From the NCBI GenBank assembly GCA_018242565.1, contig JAFEBR010000395.1, forward strand, positions 1-42,309: a DNA stretch of 42,309 nucleotides. The letters run 5' to 3'. This DNA comes from Planctomycetota bacterium. Lineage in GTDB: Bacteria > Planctomycetota > Planctomycetia > Planctomycetales > Planctomycetaceae. The notes below the pieces were generated by a model. The model searched no databases. It was not told the DNA's origin and saw only the letters and a program-made list of their open reading frames with translations. Positions 17,217 to 25,773 of this stretch are shown here, piece after piece; the stretch's first letter is position 1; each line of letters opens with the position of its first letter. The position numbers and the translations under genes were made by a program.

Positions 17217-17620
17217 CACGAAGCGACCTCAAAGAGTGTCCGGCGACAAGCGAACAGCTTCGAAATCGAGGAGTCGGTCGCACGGTCCATCGCTGATGCC
17301 CAAGCGCCAGGCAAGATCGATGCGGTGAGTATACCCTGATCAGATCGCCGCTGCACACCCCGAACGCGGATTGCGTGGTAATCCAGCCACGACGCAATAT
17401 TCTACGCGACGTCACCCGGCACTGCCGGCAGCCCCGACTGTGTTGACCGGCGCATAGAGATCTCCCCTGGTCAGCGAGAACCCTCGGCCGACATTCCGGC
17501 GTCAATTCCACGGTATCGCCGGAAACGTGTTTTTCGACATTCGGCGACTGGACGCAGACACCGCCCTGGATTATGTACTGAAGACCAACCTTTCATTGTT
17601 CCTGTGAATGCGGGAAGTCC
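17217..17620. other. 404-bp divergent intergenic region
   Basis: This gap separates the start of the transglutaminase-like gene (minus) from the phosphatase gene (plus), so it should contain two promoters. I see no coding sequence, RNA gene, clear repeat or consensus promoter in it. Confidence 0.45.
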
Positions 17621-18910
17621 ATGTCGCAAACCGAACTGAAAACTGAGTCGGCCTGGGAACAACGCCTGGCCCTGATTGTCGAAACGATGCGCGATATGAG
17701 CCGGCACACCGACCCGCAAGAAATGGTGCGGGCCTATGGCGCTCGAATCAGGCAATTGATTCCCGAGGGCCGGCGACTCTCTCTGAGTCGCCGCGGACTC
17801 AGCGACTCCTGGTATCGCATCACCCGCAGCACGACCTGGACCGAAGAGATCAATCCCTGGAAAGAGAAAGACCGCCTGCCGCTCTTCCAAGGCGGCCTGC
17901 TGGCCGAACTGATCTACAGCGGCGAACCACGCGTCGTCGACGATCTGCAACTGGCAGACGACGAACCAGCCCGCGAGTACTTGGCCGGCTTTCGTTCACT
18001 GCTCGCGATCCCCATGTACGATCAGGGAGAATCTTTGAATATGGTGCTGCTGCTGCAGGAGCAGGCCGCCGCGTTTGTACCTGAAGAAATCCCCGACCTG
18101 GTCTGGCGCAGCAATCTGTTCGGACGGGCCACCAGCAACCTCGTCCTCAAAGACGAATTGCAGCACGCCTACCAGGCACTCGATCGCGAACTCAAAATCG
18201 TGGCCCACATCCAGCGGGCCTTGTTACCGGCCCAGTTACCGACGATCCCGACGCTCGATATCGCCGTGTATTACCAACCTGCACAGCGGGCCGGAGGCGA
18301 CTACTACGATTTCTTCCCGCTCCCGGACGGGAAATGGGGAATCTTCATCGCCGACGTGAGTGGCCACGGTACCCCCGCAGCGGTCTTCATGGCCGTCACC
18401 CACTGCATCGCCCATACGCACCCTGGCCCCCCGGCGCCGCCGGGACGTGTCCTCGCTTACATCAACCGGCACCTGGTCACCCATTACACCAGCGTTTCGG
18501 AAGCGTTCGTCACGGCGTTTTACGGGGTCTACGATCCGGCCGAACGGGTGCTGACCTATGCCAGCGCCGGACACAATGCCCCGCGCTTGAAACGCTGTCG
18601 CGATAGAATCCTGGGTGAACTCGATCAGGCCGGAGGTCTGCCTCTGGGGATCGATCCAGACAGCGACTACGAAGAAGCGCGGCTCCCGCTCCATCATGGA
18701 GACCAGTTGATTTTCTACACCGATGGCATCACCGAGGCCCGCAATCCGGGTGACCAACTTTTCGGAACAGAGCGCCTCGATCAGACTCTGACCGACTGCA
18801 CCCTCGAAGCGCATGCTTTGCTTGACGACATCCTGAAGTCGCTGGAACACTTCACCGCCGGTCACTTACCAGACGATGACCGGACGCTCATCGTCGCCCG
18901 CGTGCAGTAG
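17621..18910 (+). CDS. GAF-SpoIIE protein serine/threonine phosphatase (RsbU-like)
   Basis: A 429-residue predicted cytoplasmic phosphatase. Residues about 15-170 resemble a GAF sensor domain (YSGEPRVVDDLQLAD; FRSLLAIPMYDQGESLNMVL). A linker helix follows (LDRELKIVAHIQRALLPAQL), then a PPM/SpoIIE domain at about 200-429 with the metal-binding pattern GGDYYDFFPL, IADVSGHGTPAAVFMA, YASAGHNAPRL and FYTDGITEARN. Such enzymes dephosphorylate anti-sigma antagonist (STAS) proteins in partner-switching systems. No STAS or anti-sigma kinase gene adjoins it here, so the target is unknown. GGGAAG five bases upstream supports the ATG. Confidence 0.92.
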   Translation: MSQTELKTESAWEQRLALIVETMRDMSRHTDPQEMVRAYGARIRQLIPEGRRLSLSRRGLSDSWYRITRSTTWTEEINPWKEKDRLPLFQGGLLAELIYSGEPRVVDDLQLADDEPAREYLAGFRSLLAIPMYDQGESLNMVLLLQEQAAAFVPEEIPDLVWRSNLFGRATSNLVLKDELQHAYQALDRELKIVAHIQRALLPAQLPTIPTLDIAVYYQPAQRAGGDYYDFFPLPDGKWGIFIADVSGHGTPAAVFMAVTHCIAHTHPGPPAPPGRVLAYINRHLVTHYTSVSEAFVTAFYGVYDPAERVLTYASAGHNAPRLKRCRDRILGELDQAGGLPLGIDPDSDYEEARLPLHHGDQLIFYTDGITEARNPGDQLFGTERLDQTLTDCTLEAHALLDDILKSLEHFTAGHLPDDDRTLIVARVQ

Positions 18911-18925
18911 CACCCCTCGCCGTCA

Positions 18926-21067
18926 CTATTTCGGCGGCGCCGTCACGTTCAGTGTCACAGGCTGACTGGGGGCCGACACCAGTGTATTGGGCTTGGGATT
19001 GGCCTTGGGATCTTTGTGGTACGGCACCTGCGCCTGCCCCAGCGCCGCCAGCGTGTATTCACCCGGGCGCGTGTTGGCCTGCACCTCGATCACCAGTGAG
19101 GCTTCCGCCTGTCCCGAGGGAATGTCGAACGAACCAAAGTTGAAATTTCCGGGGAACCCCAGGGGAATCACGGTGATCTTCTCGCGAAAATCAGGCCAGT
19201 GGCGTGTGGCGACGATTTTCACTTCGGCCTTCTTACCCGCCTCCACCGTGAGCCGGTCGGGAACTAGTTTCAGACTGTACGGTGCCGTGTCACGCACGCC
19301 GATCACCAGCTCACGCATGGGCTGGCTCGCCGCAAGGTTCGGTTCAGTCCAGACCCGCGTCGTCCCCCGCACTTCACGGCGGAGTGACTGGCCTGCGTGG
19401 TCGCCGGTCGCAATGAGGCGCACGGCGGCCTGGGTGTCGGCCGCGTCTGAATCAGCCCAGAGAACGACCACGCCGCGTGTATTGTTATTTACCACCGTGG
19501 GAGACAGATGCACTCCCGGCGGCAACCCCTCGGCGGAGATGGTGATCGGCCCGTTGAAACCATCCTGTTGATGAATCACGAGATCGAGGAACGCCGAACC
19601 GCCGCGAGCCAGGTTCGTGCCCGCCGGTCCGGGATTCTCGCTGTGAATCGCCGCGACGTGAAAGTCAGGCGCCGGCCGACGGAGTGCCAGAACGTATTGA
19701 AACCGCGGACCGCCCCGGCCATAGCGGTCTTGCACCAGAACGCGGTACGACTTGCCCGCCTGCAGGTTGGTCATTCCGTACGGATCGCGCAGATGGCCAT
19801 CGAACGCGTTGATCCGATGCCCATAATCGTCGAACTCCACCACGACATTGTCTTTTTCGTCGATGACGACCAGGTAGGGATCGGCCGCGCCGGCGATGCG
19901 TTCGGAATACACTTCGAACGCATACGAACCAGTCTCGGGAACTTCGAATGAGTACCAGTCGGCATCGCGGGGCTGATCGAAACGTCCGCTGACCATCGCC
20001 GGGATCTGCAGACGCTGGGGCTGGCTCTTCTCGTTGTTGGGTTCCTGCTCGAGCGTCACCGGTCCAGGAGCAGCAACCAACGCAACCGGATGCAGGGCTC
20101 CCGCGCCGACCGGCACCCGCACCTGACAGCCATCGAGCGTGCAGGTCGCCGCCGTCGGCAAGACGCTGTGGACCGTCGGATGTTCCTGAAAGACGAAACG
20201 GCCCGTCGTCGACAGATCGGCCGGCATGGTGAACGGGAAGCGCACGATTTCGAGGGGCGGTTCACCTCCCGTCGCCGTCAGGAACTGGCCCGTTTTGAAA
20301 TTCCGACCAATCGCAGTGAGTTCTGCCGATTTCCCCTGTTCAATCGCCCGCGGAAAAACATTCTCGGCATATGGCCGAGTCGTCACCAGCAACCGATACG
20401 GATAGCCGCCGCGATAGGACAAGTCGTGGACGGTCACCAGGTATTCGCCATCTTCGGGAACAGCAAAATCAATGAACGGGTCGCGACCACGGTAATCGCC
20501 GCTGGTCGCGAGAATCTGTCCTCCCGCCGAGCTGAGAATTAGATTTCCATCCAGGGCAGAATCGAGTTTTTGCGCCTGGCAGTCGATCGCGATTCGCTCG
20601 CCTCCACGGGCCGAGAAGCGGTACAGGTCCTGGCCATTTCCATCAGACACTCCGTCAATGGCGCTGTTCAGCGAGACGCGTTGTGCTTGCGCCACGGAAT
20701 TGTTCGGTTCAACTTCCAGCACGTCGGACAATTCATGGCTGACGGCGAACAGACGCGGGTTACTGACACCAAATCGCCCGATCAGGCGCACTTCATAAGT
20801 CCCTTCCGGCAGCTCGGCATTCGCGGTGATCTTGAATTTTCCCGGCTTAGTGGGCTCGGCTTTGAGACCCGGGTGATCAAACCACAGGGCGTTGACCTCT
20901 TCCGTGTCGCGGCCCGCGATTTCCACCTCGACCGTTTGGCCCGCCACGACCCCCAGCGGTTGGATTCGATCAAAACGAATCGAGGGTAATTCGGCCTGCA
21001 CGCGGCTTCCGAGCAGGCACGCCAGCAATCCCAGAGTCCGAGACAGTTTTGAAACAGGTGGCATCAT
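18926..21067 (-). CDS. Large secreted protein with two PPC-like domains
   Basis: A 713-residue protein with a signal peptide (MMPPVSKLSRTLGLLACLL, cleavage near RVQA-EL). An Ig-like domain (about 30-105, PLGVVAGQTVEVEIAG) is followed by a bacterial pre-peptidase C-terminal-like domain (VEPNNSVAQAQRV; DLYRFSARGGERIAIDCQA) and a second one (EQEPNNEKSQPQRL; DADWYSFEVPETGSYAFEV). The remainder is made of beta-rich segments (GPITISAEGLPPGV; PYSLKLVPDRLTVEAGKK). No protease active site is visible, so it is probably a structural, adhesive or carbohydrate-associated surface protein of a type common in planctomycetes. The tandem ATGs at 21062-21067 are chosen because the signal peptide starts there; the longer frame adds an implausible leader. 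Confidence 0.85.
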   Translation of the reverse strand: MMPPVSKLSRTLGLLACLLGSRVQAELPSIRFDRIQPLGVVAGQTVEVEIAGRDTEEVNALWFDHPGLKAEPTKPGKFKITANAELPEGTYEVRLIGRFGVSNPRLFAVSHELSDVLEVEPNNSVAQAQRVSLNSAIDGVSDGNGQDLYRFSARGGERIAIDCQAQKLDSALDGNLILSSAGGQILATSGDYRGRDPFIDFAVPEDGEYLVTVHDLSYRGGYPYRLLVTTRPYAENVFPRAIEQGKSAELTAIGRNFKTGQFLTATGGEPPLEIVRFPFTMPADLSTTGRFVFQEHPTVHSVLPTAATCTLDGCQVRVPVGAGALHPVALVAAPGPVTLEQEPNNEKSQPQRLQIPAMVSGRFDQPRDADWYSFEVPETGSYAFEVYSERIAGAADPYLVVIDEKDNVVVEFDDYGHRINAFDGHLRDPYGMTNLQAGKSYRVLVQDRYGRGGPRFQYVLALRRPAPDFHVAAIHSENPGPAGTNLARGGSAFLDLVIHQQDGFNGPITISAEGLPPGVHLSPTVVNNNTRGVVVLWADSDAADTQAAVRLIATGDHAGQSLRREVRGTTRVWTEPNLAASQPMRELVIGVRDTAPYSLKLVPDRLTVEAGKKAEVKIVATRHWPDFREKITVIPLGFPGNFNFGSFDIPSGQAEASLVIEVQANTRPGEYTLAALGQAQVPYHKDPKANPKPNTLVSAPSQPVTLNVTAPPK

Positions 21068-21594
21068 GGTCAGTCCAGCGAAACAACAGGCCTTCCGGAT
21101 GTCGCGCAAGTCGCCAGTCGGAAGCAGGATCAGTTCAACCTATCCTGCAAGATCGCGCAACAAACCGCAACCTGTCGTCGCAGGGCCTGCGTGCGATTCT
21201 GAGAACTCCACGCCCCAGCAAACCCGGCCCGTCAACTTCTCCCCTCTCCCATTTTGGGGAGAGGGGTCGGGGGAGAGGGCAAGCTGGGGCACGGCACCAC
21301 TGCACAAATTTCTGTACACCCGAAAGTCATTGAGCAAACCAGATGGCAAAACCTTTGGCACCATACACCAACCCCGTCGCAAACATGTGGCGAACGAAAT
21401 CGATGAACCCACATTCCCCACGATGACCGCACTGACGCCAGGGTGCCACCCGCAATCTATCAGCCACGCCGATCAACCAGCCAGTTGACGCTGGCCGTTC
21501 GCCTACTCTGTGCCGGGCACCTCGTGCTCGACCCGCACACGCCAAGCTGTCAGGCCGCCAAGGATTCGGCGGGAGACAGCAGGCTTGGGCCAGC
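21068..21594. other. 527-bp intergenic region
   Basis: No gene is supported in this stretch. The short frames on both strands have no family-like composition or ribosome-binding sites. It contains the palindromic repeat at 21241-21266. Confidence 0.5.
21241..21266. repeat. REP-like palindrome (CCCCTCTCCC type)
   Basis: CCCCTCTCCC (21241-21250) and GGGAGAGGGG (21257-21266) form a perfect 10-bp stem with a 6-nt loop. TCGGGGGAGAGGG follows and could compete with the right arm. Similar C/G-rich palindromes built on CTCTCCC/GGGAGAG are dispersed in intergenic regions of many bacteria. Repetition in this genome cannot be judged from one copy. Confidence 0.5.
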
Positions 21595-22239
21595 TCAACA
21601 GAAACAGATGGCCGTCTGATGTTCGATGCTCAAACGCGCCGCCTCGAACAGCGAGATCCACACGATCAATTCGATCCACCAGTCGGTTTCCGAATCAGCA
21701 TCCCGATTGATCCGGTCGGCCTCCGCGTCGGACAACGCACCCCGATCGAGCTTGATCCCGAGAATGGGCGCGACCATCACGAGTTCTTCCTGCAATCGAT
21801 AACTCGAACCCAGGAATCCGCCCGGAATTCGCTCCTGATTACGGTCATCGACAACCACATCGGTAAAGTGAATGGGCAGGTAAAACCCTTCACAATCCGA
21901 ATGACAGAGCAAGTGACTGGTCATCAGGCACGTGACTTCGTCGATGGCAGGATCTTCAGCGGCATCTTCGTCCGCAGGAGTCGGCGTCGGCTGCCACCCC
22001 GGATCATCCGTGGCCCGCGCATAGACACGACGCAGATGATGCAGAAACGAATACGAAAAACTGCATAATCCTGCCCGACTCTCCTGCGCAGGCAGTTGCT
22101 CTGGTTCTTGGTGCGGCGGCAGTCGGTTTTCGGCGAGGACTTCGTTCACTCTCGTGAAACACTCCCGCAACTCGTCGGCCCCTTCGGGGTCGTGGCAGAT
22201 CAAATCCGCGAGAATCCCCGTTTCAATTGCAAGTCCCAT
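21595..22239 (-). CDS. Hypothetical protein, unrecognised family
   Basis: A 214-residue soluble protein with no signal peptide or membrane segment. I do not recognise a named domain. Notable segments are LICHDPEGADELRECF (about 14-29), FSYSFLHHLRRVYARA (about 62-77), an acidic linker (PTPADEDAAEDPA), TSHLLCHSDCEGFYLPIHF (about 107-125) and GGFLGSSYRLQEELVMVAPI (about 139-158). The conserved-looking His/Cys/Asp residues could form a site, but this is speculation. AAAGGA about 8 bp before the ATG at 22237-22239 fixes the start, excluding a longer frame. The composition fits its neighbours, with no sign of transfer. Confidence 0.72.
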   Translation of the reverse strand: MGLAIETGILADLICHDPEGADELRECFTRVNEVLAENRLPPHQEPEQLPAQESRAGLCSFSYSFLHHLRRVYARATDDPGWQPTPTPADEDAAEDPAIDEVTCLMTSHLLCHSDCEGFYLPIHFTDVVVDDRNQERIPGGFLGSSYRLQEELVMVAPILGIKLDRGALSDAEADRINRDADSETDWWIELIVWISLFEAARLSIEHQTAICFC

Positions 22240-22548
22240 CTGGCGATCCTTTGCTGGCGAATGACACATCAAAGATTCGCGGGCTCAATGCTGGCAGCCC
22301 GCCGAACAACTATGGTGTTTGCCCGTCATTTCAGCTTAAACACGGGCCACGCCCTTGTCAGCCCCTGGCCAATTGCGGAATCGCATTCCGGCAACACACG
22401 TCCGTAACGGGCCAGTCAGCCGCTTCCCGGGACCGGCTGACAATACCCCACAGGATTCCTCTCAGTCACCACGGGCGCCCCGCATTGACTCGTGGCCGTT
22501 TTCGAAAAATGTGACACCAGGACCACAGGGGGCTCTTGGGTGCCCGGT
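22240..22548. other. Intergenic region with one hairpin
   Basis: A 309-bp gap downstream of the GroES-like gene and upstream of the hypothetical gene, both on the minus strand. It carries an 8-bp perfect inverted repeat, GTCAGCCG (22415-22422) with CGGCTGAC (22434-22441), and the loop contains the palindrome TCCCGGGA. The hairpin may terminate the GroES-like transcript, although no U-tract follows. Nothing else is seen. Confidence 0.4.
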
Positions 22549-22929
22549 CTATTCGTCAAGGTCGTCATCGAGATGCGACGCGTCGCCGGGTTCGTCGACT
22601 TCGTCATCATCCTTCGCCGCACGACGCGGCCGGGGCTTTCCGACCTTTCGAAACACGGCTACCACATCCTCAATCGGCACGACAAACAGCACGTTGTCCG
22701 GCTCGAAATCGACTGGAATCGCGTTTTTCGGGTGAAACAAAACCTTGTCGTATTTCTGAACGGGGAAGTCGATATCCCGTTCAATCTGGGCGCTGACCTC
22801 GACCACCCGACCGGTGATCGTGGGAATTTCCGCCTTATCGGGAAGGACAATTCCCCCCTTCGTTTTCTGGCGACTTTCATCCTTTCGAATCAGGATTCGC
22901 CGCCCCAGTGGTTCAACAGATTCGTTCAA
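22549..22929 (-). CDS. GroES-like co-chaperonin with acidic tail
   Basis: A 126-residue protein. Residues 1-90 match the Cpn10/GroES fold: PLGRRILIRKDESRQKTKGG (with the mobile-loop region), IVLPDKAEIPTITGRVVEVS, YDKVLFHPKNAIPV and the last strand VVPIEDVVAVF. A polar tail rich in Arg, then Asp and Glu (ending DDDEVDEPGDASHLDDDLDE), adds about 35 residues to the usual 95-100. There is no ATG. The TTG at 22927-22929 is preferred because GAGGG lies 4 bp upstream and the family sequence begins right after it; a TTG five codons earlier is the alternative. No groEL is adjacent, so this may be a secondary co-chaperonin paralogue. Confidence 0.85.
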   Translation of the reverse strand: MNESVEPLGRRILIRKDESRQKTKGGIVLPDKAEIPTITGRVVEVSAQIERDIDFPVQKYDKVLFHPKNAIPVDFEPDNVLFVVPIEDVVAVFRKVGKPRPRRAAKDDDEVDEPGDASHLDDDLDE

Positions 22930-23141
22930 GTGACCCTCAATCAAAAATCGCCGGGACCACAGACAGCCCCGCCGTGTCAGTCATGTGTACGAAAAATTAT
23001 AGGCAGAACGCGGCAGCCGGGGGAATGGCGGACCCATTTTGCCAACATGCCAGCCCGCCAACCCACGCCAGGATCGACTCCCCGGGGGCGATTGGCCGGC
23101 AACCCGGTCGGCGTCCCGAGCGAACATCGCGGACCGGATGC

Positions 23142-24320
23142 TTAATGACCAGACGCGGCACAAAACCGGTACAGGATGTCACTGGCTAGATGGAGCTGGG
23201 GAATTTCGATCCATTCGTCGACGGTGTGCGCCTGCTCGATCGAACCGGGACCAAACACAACCGCCGGCACCCCGGTGGGGGTGAACCGCGATGCGTTCGT
23301 GCCGTACCAGGCCCCCTGTTTCTGTCGCGAACCGGCGACCGCCGTGATGTGTTCCATGAGCCGATCCGCCCAGGGGCCATTGTGCTCATCCGATAACGTG
23401 GCGCCATCCACCCAGGGGGGCAGCATTTCAAAATCCACGTCAAGCCGGCTGCGGAGGTAATTCGTCACTTGGGGGATGACCTGTGCGGGATCTTCTCCCG
23501 GAATGACCCGGCGATCAATTTCAATGTAACATTCATCGGGAACCGTATTCACGCTGATGCCACCCGCAATTCGGCCCACGGACAGGGTGGGCAAACCACA
23601 CAGCGGATGCGGTGCCGCCATGCGGCCGACTTCCTCGGCGTAGCGGGACAGCACCCCGATGACCTGCGCCATTTTGTAGATCGCGTTGACCCCTTCGTGC
23701 GGACGCGAACTGTGGCAGGCGCGCCCGGTCGTCTTCAGTTTCCAGCGAACCGCACCGCGATGTGCCACAATGATGTTCAAATCCGTGGGCTCAGCGACAA
23801 TGGCGAGGGACGGGGGCGTGGGAAACATGGCCCGCCCGGGCCCAGATTCCGACCACATCCGCGCCAGCGCCCGGGCCCCTTGAGCAGTCGATTCCTCGTC
23901 GCAGGTGCACGACATCACGACATGTGCCCGCTGGGCGGGGCGCTCCTGGGCCAGTCGCGCAAACGCCGACAACATGGCCGCCATGCCCCCTTTGACATCG
24001 CAGGCCCCCCGTCCATACAGCCGACTGCCCTCCACGACCGGCTGAAAGGGGGCGATCGTCATGCCATCGACGGGAACCGTATCCTGATGGGCGTCGAGGA
24101 GAATCGTGTGTCTGGCTCCCGGGCTTTCCAATCGGGCGACCAGATTGGCACGCCCCGGCAGCACTTCGACTCGCTGATAGGGGACCCTCAGTTGCTGAAA
24201 GAACTGCTCCAGGTGGTCACTCAGCCGGGTTTCGAGAAACTCGGGCCCCGCAACATCCCGCCCCATCGGATTGACGCTGGGAATCGCGACCAGCTGCTTC
24301 AATATGTCGACAACATCCAT
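23142..24320 (-). CDS. M20 family metallopeptidase (ArgE/DapE type)
   Basis: A 392-residue cytoplasmic amidohydrolase with a two-zinc site. The metal and catalytic residues are visible: His78-x-Asp80 in LLDAHQDTVPVDG, the bridging Asp108 in GRGACDVKGGM, and the catalytic Glu pair at 142-143 in CDEESTAQGAR. The dimerisation lid follows (VAHRGAVRWKLKTTGRACHS), and the last zinc ligand is expected in GPGSIEQAHTVDEWI near the end. The family deacylates amino acids (acetylornithine, succinyl-diaminopimelate) or cuts dipeptides; sequence alone does not decide, and no biosynthetic neighbours help. The ATG at 24318-24320 with AAAGG upstream is preferred over a longer in-frame start. Confidence 0.92.
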   Translation of the reverse strand: MDVVDILKQLVAIPSVNPMGRDVAGPEFLETRLSDHLEQFFQQLRVPYQRVEVLPGRANLVARLESPGARHTILLDAHQDTVPVDGMTIAPFQPVVEGSRLYGRGACDVKGGMAAMLSAFARLAQERPAQRAHVVMSCTCDEESTAQGARALARMWSESGPGRAMFPTPPSLAIVAEPTDLNIIVAHRGAVRWKLKTTGRACHSSRPHEGVNAIYKMAQVIGVLSRYAEEVGRMAAPHPLCGLPTLSVGRIAGGISVNTVPDECYIEIDRRVIPGEDPAQVIPQVTNYLRSRLDVDFEMLPPWVDGATLSDEHNGPWADRLMEHITAVAGSRQKQGAWYGTNASRFTPTGVPAVVFGPGSIEQAHTVDEWIEIPQLHLASDILYRFCAASGH

Positions 24321-24784
24321 TGATCGAAGGCCTTTCACTGCCGTGGTCCGATTCACGAACCTGTATCAGAATACCACTGCCACCCACGCCGACAGAACTG
24401 GCAACACGGACCGCGCCTCGAGTCCGTTCGTCGGGCGGGATTATCCCGCATGGCTGCGAGAATTCGCAAGACAGTCAGACCCGGGTCTGCGAATGCTGTT
24501 TGGTAACCCACGGTCGGGTCTGTGAGTCGACGGGGCAGGCACGCGGGCCACCAAAGTGCAGACCCGGCCAGAAATTGCCTGGTCTGTAATGACACTACGC
24601 CCCGACATCATCGCCAGCGAATCCCCGGCGGAATCACCGGCTCTGACTCATTCCCCTGGATCAGGCGTTTTTGCATGCGACCACGGGTTTTCAGAGTGCA
24701 CACCCGTATTGACCGTATTTGGGCGATGGGGTATCACGCCCGCTGCGCCGCAACCGGCATCAGTTCGTTCGACAGGAGGGCGTC
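24321..24784. other. 464-bp divergent region with CAGACCC palindromes
   Basis: No gene is supported between the divergent M20 and methyltransferase genes. It contains an exact 14-bp palindrome CAGACCCGGGTCTG (24476-24489) and two further copies of its half site, GGGTCTG about 25 bp downstream and CAGACCC about 70 bp downstream. The AGGAGG of the methyltransferase gene is at 24774-24779. Confidence 0.5.
24476..24489. promoter_or_regulatory. 14-bp perfect palindrome, possible operator
   Basis: CAGACCCGGGTCTG reads the same on both strands and is flanked by the imperfect partners ATTCG and CGAAT. The half site recurs twice within the next 75 bp. A repeated dyad in a divergent promoter region suggests binding of a dimeric regulator, but no regulator gene adjoins it. 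It could also be a decayed dispersed repeat. Confidence 0.3.
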
Positions 24785-25576
24785 ATGGAAGTCGCCGAAT
24801 TCGCCCAGAACATCACTTTTCGGCTCTTGCAGCCCAACACACCGCGTCCTTCAGGCTTTCGCGCGCTGAACAAAGTCGCTCGGAAGGCCGGCATCCATCT
24901 GGAAATGTGGATGACGCGACTCCCTGAAGACCAAGAGGAAATGCAGCGGCGGCTGAAACGCGCCTGCAAATTGCCGCGAACTTCCACGTTCGCGATCGGC
25001 GCCATCATCAACCGGGCAGTGTCCCGCATGCCCGATCAGCAGGCCTATCTGAATATTGGTGTCGGACAAGGGTTTACGCTGTTCGCCGGGATGTCGGGGA
25101 ATTCCCATAAGAAATGTATTGGTGTCGATGACCTGGCGCGCGATACCAAGCCCCGGAACGATTTTCTGCGCCGATATCTGCGGCTGCGCAGTCCTCAACA
25201 TCGCTTCTGGGAGGGGGACTTCCGCGACTACCTGCAGCACGAGCACGAGGGACAACTCGGGCTGTATGTATTCGACGGCTCGAAATCGTACGACGAGCAA
25301 CGGCAGGGACTCGAACTCGCTGAACCTTTTTTCGGTCCGGGCTGTCTGGTTCTCGTGGACGATACGAACTGGCCCGAGATTCGGGAAGCGAACCTCGACT
25401 TCATGAAACACAGTCGTTTTGAATATCGGTCGTTGCTCGATATTCAAACACCGCGCGCAGGGCATCCCACGTTTTGGAATGGACTGATGCTGTTCGAGCG
25501 GGGTCAGCTTAAATCCTCTGCTGGTTTCGCTTTAGCAAAAAACCTGCGCATCCGGACGCAGCGTGCGGCCGCTTGA
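24785..25576 (+). CDS. Class I SAM-dependent methyltransferase (Methyltransf_24-like)
   Basis: A 263-residue protein. A helical N-terminal part (1-80) precedes a Rossmann-type domain with motif I YLNIGVGQGFTLFAGM (about 88-103), the acidic end of strand two in CIGVDDLA (about 111-118), and later strands LYVFDGSKSYDE and CLVLVDDTNWPEI. The pattern resembles Methyltransf_24/TylF-like families that act on sugars or small molecules; the substrate is unknown. The start is firm: AGGAGG ends 5 bp before the ATG at 24785. It is followed by the tRNA-Gly promoter, so it is probably monocistronic. A basic tail (RIRTQRAAA) ends the protein. Confidence 0.8.
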   Translation: MEVAEFAQNITFRLLQPNTPRPSGFRALNKVARKAGIHLEMWMTRLPEDQEEMQRRLKRACKLPRTSTFAIGAIINRAVSRMPDQQAYLNIGVGQGFTLFAGMSGNSHKKCIGVDDLARDTKPRNDFLRRYLRLRSPQHRFWEGDFRDYLQHEHEGQLGLYVFDGSKSYDEQRQGLELAEPFFGPGCLVLVDDTNWPEIREANLDFMKHSRFEYRSLLDIQTPRAGHPTFWNGLMLFERGQLKSSAGFALAKNLRIRTQRAAA

Positions 25577-25597
25577 CGGAAGATTTCTCGTTTAGAC

Positions 25598-25625
25598 TTG
25601 AAAGCCCACCTCAGAACTCTATAAT
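25598..25625 (+). promoter_or_regulatory. Near-consensus sigma-70 promoter for tRNA-Gly
   Basis: TTGAAA (25598-25603) and a perfect TATAAT (25620-25625) are separated by 16 bp and end 23 bp before the tRNA. This is the strongest promoter-like match I found in the window and is suitably placed for a stable RNA and possibly the tig-clpP genes behind it. Confidence 0.75.
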
Positions 25626-25648
25626 CGACTGCTTACGGTCTTCTCATT

Positions 25649-25720
25649 GCGGGTGTAACTCAGTGGTAGAGTACCACGTTGCCAACGTGGTTGTCGTGGG
25701 TTCGATCCCCATCACCCGCT
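25649..25720 (+). tRNA. tRNA-Gly (anticodon GCC)
   Basis: A complete cloverleaf can be drawn: acceptor GCGGGTG (25649-25655) with CACCCGC (25713-25719); D stem ACTC/GAGT; anticodon stem CCACG/CGTGG around loop TTGCCAA, giving anticodon GCC at 25681-25683; T stem GTGGG/CCCAT with loop TTCGATC; discriminator T at 25720. CCA is not encoded. It reads GGC and GGU codons. Trigger factor starts 53 bp later with no terminator between them. Confidence 0.97.
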
Positions 25721-25773
25721 CTCCCAATTAAGTAACAGTCAAACGTAGAAGGTACGGGCGGCGACAGGTCAAC

